64,000 nt of DNA from Candidatus Sericytochromatia bacterium (GTDB lineage Bacteria > Cyanobacteriota > Sericytochromatia > UBA7694), in NCBI GenBank assembly GCA_018780035.1, contig JADMKE010000002.1, forward strand, positions 1-64,000. Reading direction: 5' to 3'. A program made the position numbers and the translations under genes. Below, piece by piece: positions 61,152 to 64,000 of the stretch. The number at the start of each line of letters is the position of its first letter. Position 1 is the first letter of the stretch. The notes beneath the pieces were generated by a model. The model was given only the letters and a program-made list of their open reading frames with translations. It was not told the origin of the DNA and ran no database searches.

Positions 61152-62171
61152 TTATTGAAAACCAGCAATTACTTCTATTGAAAAGTGGTGCAGCTCTTGG
61201 CTATTTGAAACAAGGCAGTCTTTGCCACTCAAACAACTTTTGATCTGTATCAGCGTAGGTTTTGACATTTCATCAGAATCAGGTATTTCTCCCGAAGTCA
61301 TATCTACAGCATTAAAGGGCAGGTGTTCACTGTCTAGCTCTTGGTGAATTATAAAACGGTCAGCTTGCCACTGAACTGCTGAAGATGGTTTATTTGACGG
61401 GTTCTTACCCATCGCTACGATCACGGCTTTGGGCCGCACAGCAGAAAGGCCACAAGTTTCTGGTGGGTTTTCTATTCGCCCATAGAGATAGATACTTAGA
61501 TCAGAATCCAACAGTGCAGCCTGTAAATAAAGACGGGGTTTGCAAGTGCGGGGTCGCTGTTTTAATTTTGCTTTTTGACGATAGCTGAGGTATAAAGCCA
61601 AGCTATTTTCAATTCCTTTAAGTTGGCGTTGAAAATGCAAATTCTTTGTAATCTGGCTGTTTCCCCTGTCGGTAATTTCATCATAAGCATTCATCAATTC
61701 TTCTTCAGATAATTCCGACTCATCTCCTAAAGACAGAGCCAGTTCTTGTTCGTGTTTTAATTGGGCCCGAATCTTCTTTTCTTGGTTTACTAAATGCGTT
61801 TGAATTGGCTGGATCTGTGCCAAGAGAGAATGGTATTGCTGATCCAAAAGCAGGGTTGGGCGGTCGCTTGGCTGGGCTTCTGGGTAATCAAGAGTTGTAT
61901 CATACAAGATCGAAGAGGCTGAATGCTCAGATTCAGGCAACTCAGGCGGGACTTTGGGAAAAGAGGGCAAACCTGCTGGGCTGAGCCATTCTTGTTGATT
62001 GAGCTGAAAGACCAGCAAACGGCGTTCGGCAGAATCAAGCAGGGCCTGCGCTTGAAAGGGAAGATATCGCTCTAATTCGTTGTGGGCAAGCGTTTCTGCC
62101 TGAACTTGAAAACAAGAAATGCCATAAAAAATCAAGGAGTAAAACAATTTAAAAATAGTCTGTTTAGTCAC
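61152..62171 (-). CDS. Secreted paralogue of the toxin carrier domain
   Basis: 339 aa from the GTG at 62171, giving a clean signal peptide (FKLFYSLIFYGISCFQVQA). A longer in-frame ATG at 62225 is less convincing. The middle is charged and helical. The C-terminal 70 residues resemble the part of the toxin gene seen at the right edge of the window: DRFIIH against NRFVMH, and IKSCLSGKDCLVSN..E..HFSIE against VRGCFSQGCAVSN..E..LFPIE. It therefore looks like a free version of the toxin's N-terminal carrier or delivery domain. Start overlaps the ankyrin gene's stop. Confidence 0.65.
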   Translation of the reverse strand: MTKQTIFKLFYSLIFYGISCFQVQAETLAHNELERYLPFQAQALLDSAERRLLVFQLNQQEWLSPAGLPSFPKVPPELPESEHSASSILYDTTLDYPEAQPSDRPTLLLDQQYHSLLAQIQPIQTHLVNQEKKIRAQLKHEQELALSLGDESELSEEELMNAYDEITDRGNSQITKNLHFQRQLKGIENSLALYLSYRQKAKLKQRPRTCKPRLYLQAALLDSDLSIYLYGRIENPPETCGLSAVRPKAVIVAMGKNPSNKPSSAVQWQADRFIIHQELDSEHLPFNAVDMTSGEIPDSDEMSKPTLIQIKSCLSGKDCLVSNSQELHHFSIEVIAGFQ

Positions 62172-62682
62172 TTGAATCGTTCTGCTCTGCCAATTCTTTG
62201 TCCAGGTAAGATTTAAGCAGGTCATATACTTTTTGACTGGAGGTATAGTCTATCGGGAGCTTATTCTGCTTGTTTCGTTCATTGACCTTAACACCCGCTT
62301 CCAATAAAAGCTGAATAATCTTGTAATTGTCTTCCAAAAGTTGTGTAAAATCTGTCGGATAGGAGTCCTCTCCAATTTCTTCCCTTAATGTCTGCTGCTC
62401 ATACCACCAGTCTGCTGAGGAGACGGCAATATGAAGCAGGTTGTCTTTATCTTCATCATAAATAACTGGTGAAATTTTTTTTTGGAGAAAAAATTTCACC
62501 AGTTTGTATTCATTGATAGAAACGGGTCCCAATAAAAGCGAGTTTTTGTTCTTCGTTCCCAAAGGATCTTTGTCTAGAAATGATTTTATTTGAAACCAAA
62601 TTTTTTCTGCCAAATCTTTTTGGTCGTTTTGAACATATTCTCTAAGTTGATGATAAAGTTTTTCTAGTTTGTCTTGATTCAT
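62164..62682 (-). CDS. Ankyrin-repeat protein, likely immunity protein
   Basis: 172 aa, soluble and acidic. Two or three degenerate ankyrin repeats can be seen: EYKLVKFFLQKKISPVIYDEDKDNLLHIAVSS and NYKIIQLLLEAGVKVNERNKQNKLPIDYTS. Ankyrin proteins are a common type of immunity protein right after polymorphic toxin genes. Its start codon directly follows the toxin's stop (62682/62683), as expected for toxin-immunity pairs. AT-rich compared with the rest of the window, as is the toxin gene, indicating acquisition by transfer. Confidence 0.75.
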   Translation of the reverse strand: MNQDKLEKLYHQLREYVQNDQKDLAEKIWFQIKSFLDKDPLGTKNKNSLLLGPVSINEYKLVKFFLQKKISPVIYDEDKDNLLHIAVSSADWWYEQQTLREEIGEDSYPTDFTQLLEDNYKIIQLLLEAGVKVNERNKQNKLPIDYTSSQKVYDLLKSYLDKELAEQNDSSD

Positions 62683-64000
62683 TTAATAGCAAGCCTTTGC
62701 CCCATCCATCCATATTAGATCAACGTTAGGCAACATCTCTCTTAATTGCCAAGACATTTCAGCGCAATACTCACAAGTTTTTTTATCTACAAATAACTCA
62801 ATGGTACCTTTGATTTTATTGCTTTTATTTACATCACAGGTTTTACTGTCATTGTATCGAATACCAACGCTAAGTTCAGCTCTGATTTTGTGGACTAAAT
62901 ATTCAAGGGCTTTTTTTTCTGATTCAAATTCAGCGTAAGGCCTACCAGCTCTAGGGCCAGAGGTATTAATTCTAGTTGCATCCAAAAAATACCGTTGACG
63001 GCTTTCTTCTTCTGGTGTTTTTACCGTTTCAGGAATTTTCGTTTGTGCTCCTGGAATAGCTTTTATCACACCTTGGATATTATTCCCTTGGTTGTTTGAT
63101 AAATTGTATTTGATCACCGTTATTGGAGTTACCTCTGGATTGGCATGAATCCCATCTTTTCCTGGGCCTGTAGGATAATCTGAACGAAGTTTATCTGCAA
63201 TTGCTTTTAAGCTATTGTAATAATTATCAACAGAACCATAATATTGCCCTCCCACATCACAAACATGAGACAGCCTTAAATAACTGTTGATGGGTTTAAT
63301 AACAACGGGTAAATTGTGAAGAATATTGCCATTTTTGATGGCTGGAATTGTGATTAACTCACCAAAAGGACGTGACGTGTAAACACCGGCAGGAACAACA
63401 GAAGTATTGTCACCATGGGGACATCCTACATTGCTTTTTCCATCCCAGACATGGATAGATCTTGAGCGAAAAACATAATACAAGCCATCAGCAGTGGTCA
63501 CTTCTGAGCGTGAATTGGCCTGATAAGGCAAAAATGGCCGAATTCTTTGTGAGTTAAAGATTTCTTCTTCTCTGCTGTTTTTAATGCGCAGATTCATAAT
63601 GCCTTTTACACGTGAAGGATCAACACTGCCTACTTCAGCCTTGTATTTATCTGCACGAATATAAATGAGGCCGTCTAAAGGGATTTTATTGCCAGATGGC
63701 TTTAATGGGGATTTTACGACTGTCTCGGGCTTGATTTGCTGGGTGCTAAAACCGGGATCTTCAGTCTCTTCAATTCCCGATTCTGCTTCAATGGGAAACA
63801 AGTTCACCTCTTCAGTGTTAGAAACAGCACAGCCTTGCGAAAAACAACCCCTGACTTTGGCTTTTGCAGGTTTAAAATCCCCTTGTAAAAAGGCTTCAGA
63901 GGCATGGTAATCCGTCAAATGCATGACAAAACGGTTCTGATCGGCTGCAACCACCGGAGGTGTGTCGACAACCAAGTCTCCACCAAAATCGGGGCTCAGG
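62683..64000 (-). CDS. C-terminal part of a polymorphic toxin with a deaminase-like tip (5' end outside window)
   Basis: The frame is open to the right edge; at least 438 residues are visible. The N-terminal visible part shares the carrier motif with the gene at 61152 (RGCFSQGCAVSN). The middle is beta-rich (IPLDGLIYIRADKYKAEVGSVD, VTTADGLYYVF). The last 100 residues look like a nucleic-acid deaminase of the BURPS668_1122-like toxin group: an acidic x-E motif (FESEKKALEYLV) followed by GTIELFVDKKTCEYCAEM, a C-x2-C pair for zinc, and NVDLIWMDG. Deaminase toxins mutate DNA or RNA of competitors. The fold assignment is from motif pattern only. Confidence 0.65.
   Translation of the reverse strand, partial: LSPDFGGDLVVDTPPVVAADQNRFVMHLTDYHASEAFLQGDFKPAKAKVRGCFSQGCAVSNTEEVNLFPIEAESGIEETEDPGFSTQQIKPETVVKSPLKPSGNKIPLDGLIYIRADKYKAEVGSVDPSRVKGIMNLRIKNSREEEIFNSQRIRPFLPYQANSRSEVTTADGLYYVFRSRSIHVWDGKSNVGCPHGDNTSVVPAGVYTSRPFGELITIPAIKNGNILHNLPVVIKPINSYLRLSHVCDVGGQYYGSVDNYYNSLKAIADKLRSDYPTGPGKDGIHANPEVTPITVIKYNLSNNQGNNIQGVIKAIPGAQTKIPETVKTPEEESRQRYFLDATRINTSGPRAGRPYAEFESEKKALEYLVHKIRAELSVGIRYNDSKTCDVNKSNKIKGTIELFVDKKTCEYCAEMSWQLREMLPNVDLIWMDGAKACY

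Noticed and set aside
1..64000. CRISPR array, tRNA or rRNA genes
   Set aside because: I saw no regularly spaced direct repeats of CRISPR type and no tRNA-like arms or rRNA stretches in the gaps. A tRNAscan or CRISPR search would settle this.

Overview
The window is about 64 kb of ordinary bacterial chromosome with two accessory stretches. Overall GC looks close to 50 percent. Lipobox lipoproteins, c-type heme motifs outside the cytoplasm, flagellar chaperones (FliS and a FliT-like protein) and ABC-2 exporters point to a flagellated, two-membraned bacterium. I see no rRNA, tRNA or CRISPR array. The phylum cannot be fixed from this piece. The general flavour recalls non-photosynthetic relatives of Cyanobacteria, but that is only a guess.

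Layout. 1-1031: end of an IS200/IS605-type tnpB whose right end supplies the C-terminal codons of a SET-domain gene. 1049-3647: preT-preA (reductive pyrimidine catabolism) behind a long inverted repeat. 4013-9506: lipoprotein, secreted protein, glycosyltransferase, a six-repeat Gly/Ala-rich protein, a pRiA4b-ORF3-like protein and a small membrane protein. 9514-17180: gluQ, a solute-binding lipoprotein translationally coupled to a membrane GGDEF protein, meaB, a zinc-ribbon membrane protein, a mini cytochrome c and mutY. 17301-21151: EF-hand protein, sugar transferase and a three-gene ABC-2 exporter. 21184-22293: a FlhA cytoplasmic domain without its membrane half.

22371-29839 is the main accessory island: a retron. 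It has a strong sigma70-type promoter, a structured ncRNA (short terminal a1/a2 repeat, 20-bp msd stem, terminator), a retron-type reverse transcriptase, a WGR plus armadillo/HEAT protein of 1285 aa and a winged-helix plus SWIM zinc-finger protein. The three genes overlap by 1-4 nt. The composition matches what I remember as retron type XIII.

29811-48965: heme protein, GST, pgi, methyltransferase, a heterodimeric ABC exporter and an M48 lipoprotein. Then comes an unusual hexose-phosphate cluster holding a glucose-6-phosphate dehydrogenase homologue and a phosphohexomutase homologue that have both lost their catalytic residues, beside an apparently intact phosphoglucose/phosphomannose isomerase. 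After it come acyl-CoA dehydrogenase, GDPD, a TPR protein and an overlooked 56-aa gene. 49296-61130: GH38 mannosidase, fliS, a fliT-like gene, a 1025-aa protein with a zinc-protease motif, MFS and NhaC transporters and a vanadium-haloperoxidase-like lipoprotein. 61152-64000: the end of a polymorphic-toxin locus (deaminase-like toxin C-terminus, ankyrin protein as likely immunity, and a secreted paralogue of the toxin's carrier domain), visibly more AT-rich than its surroundings.

Genes are packed tightly. Same-strand neighbours often share ATGA overlaps, and several convergent pairs overlap at their 3' ends.
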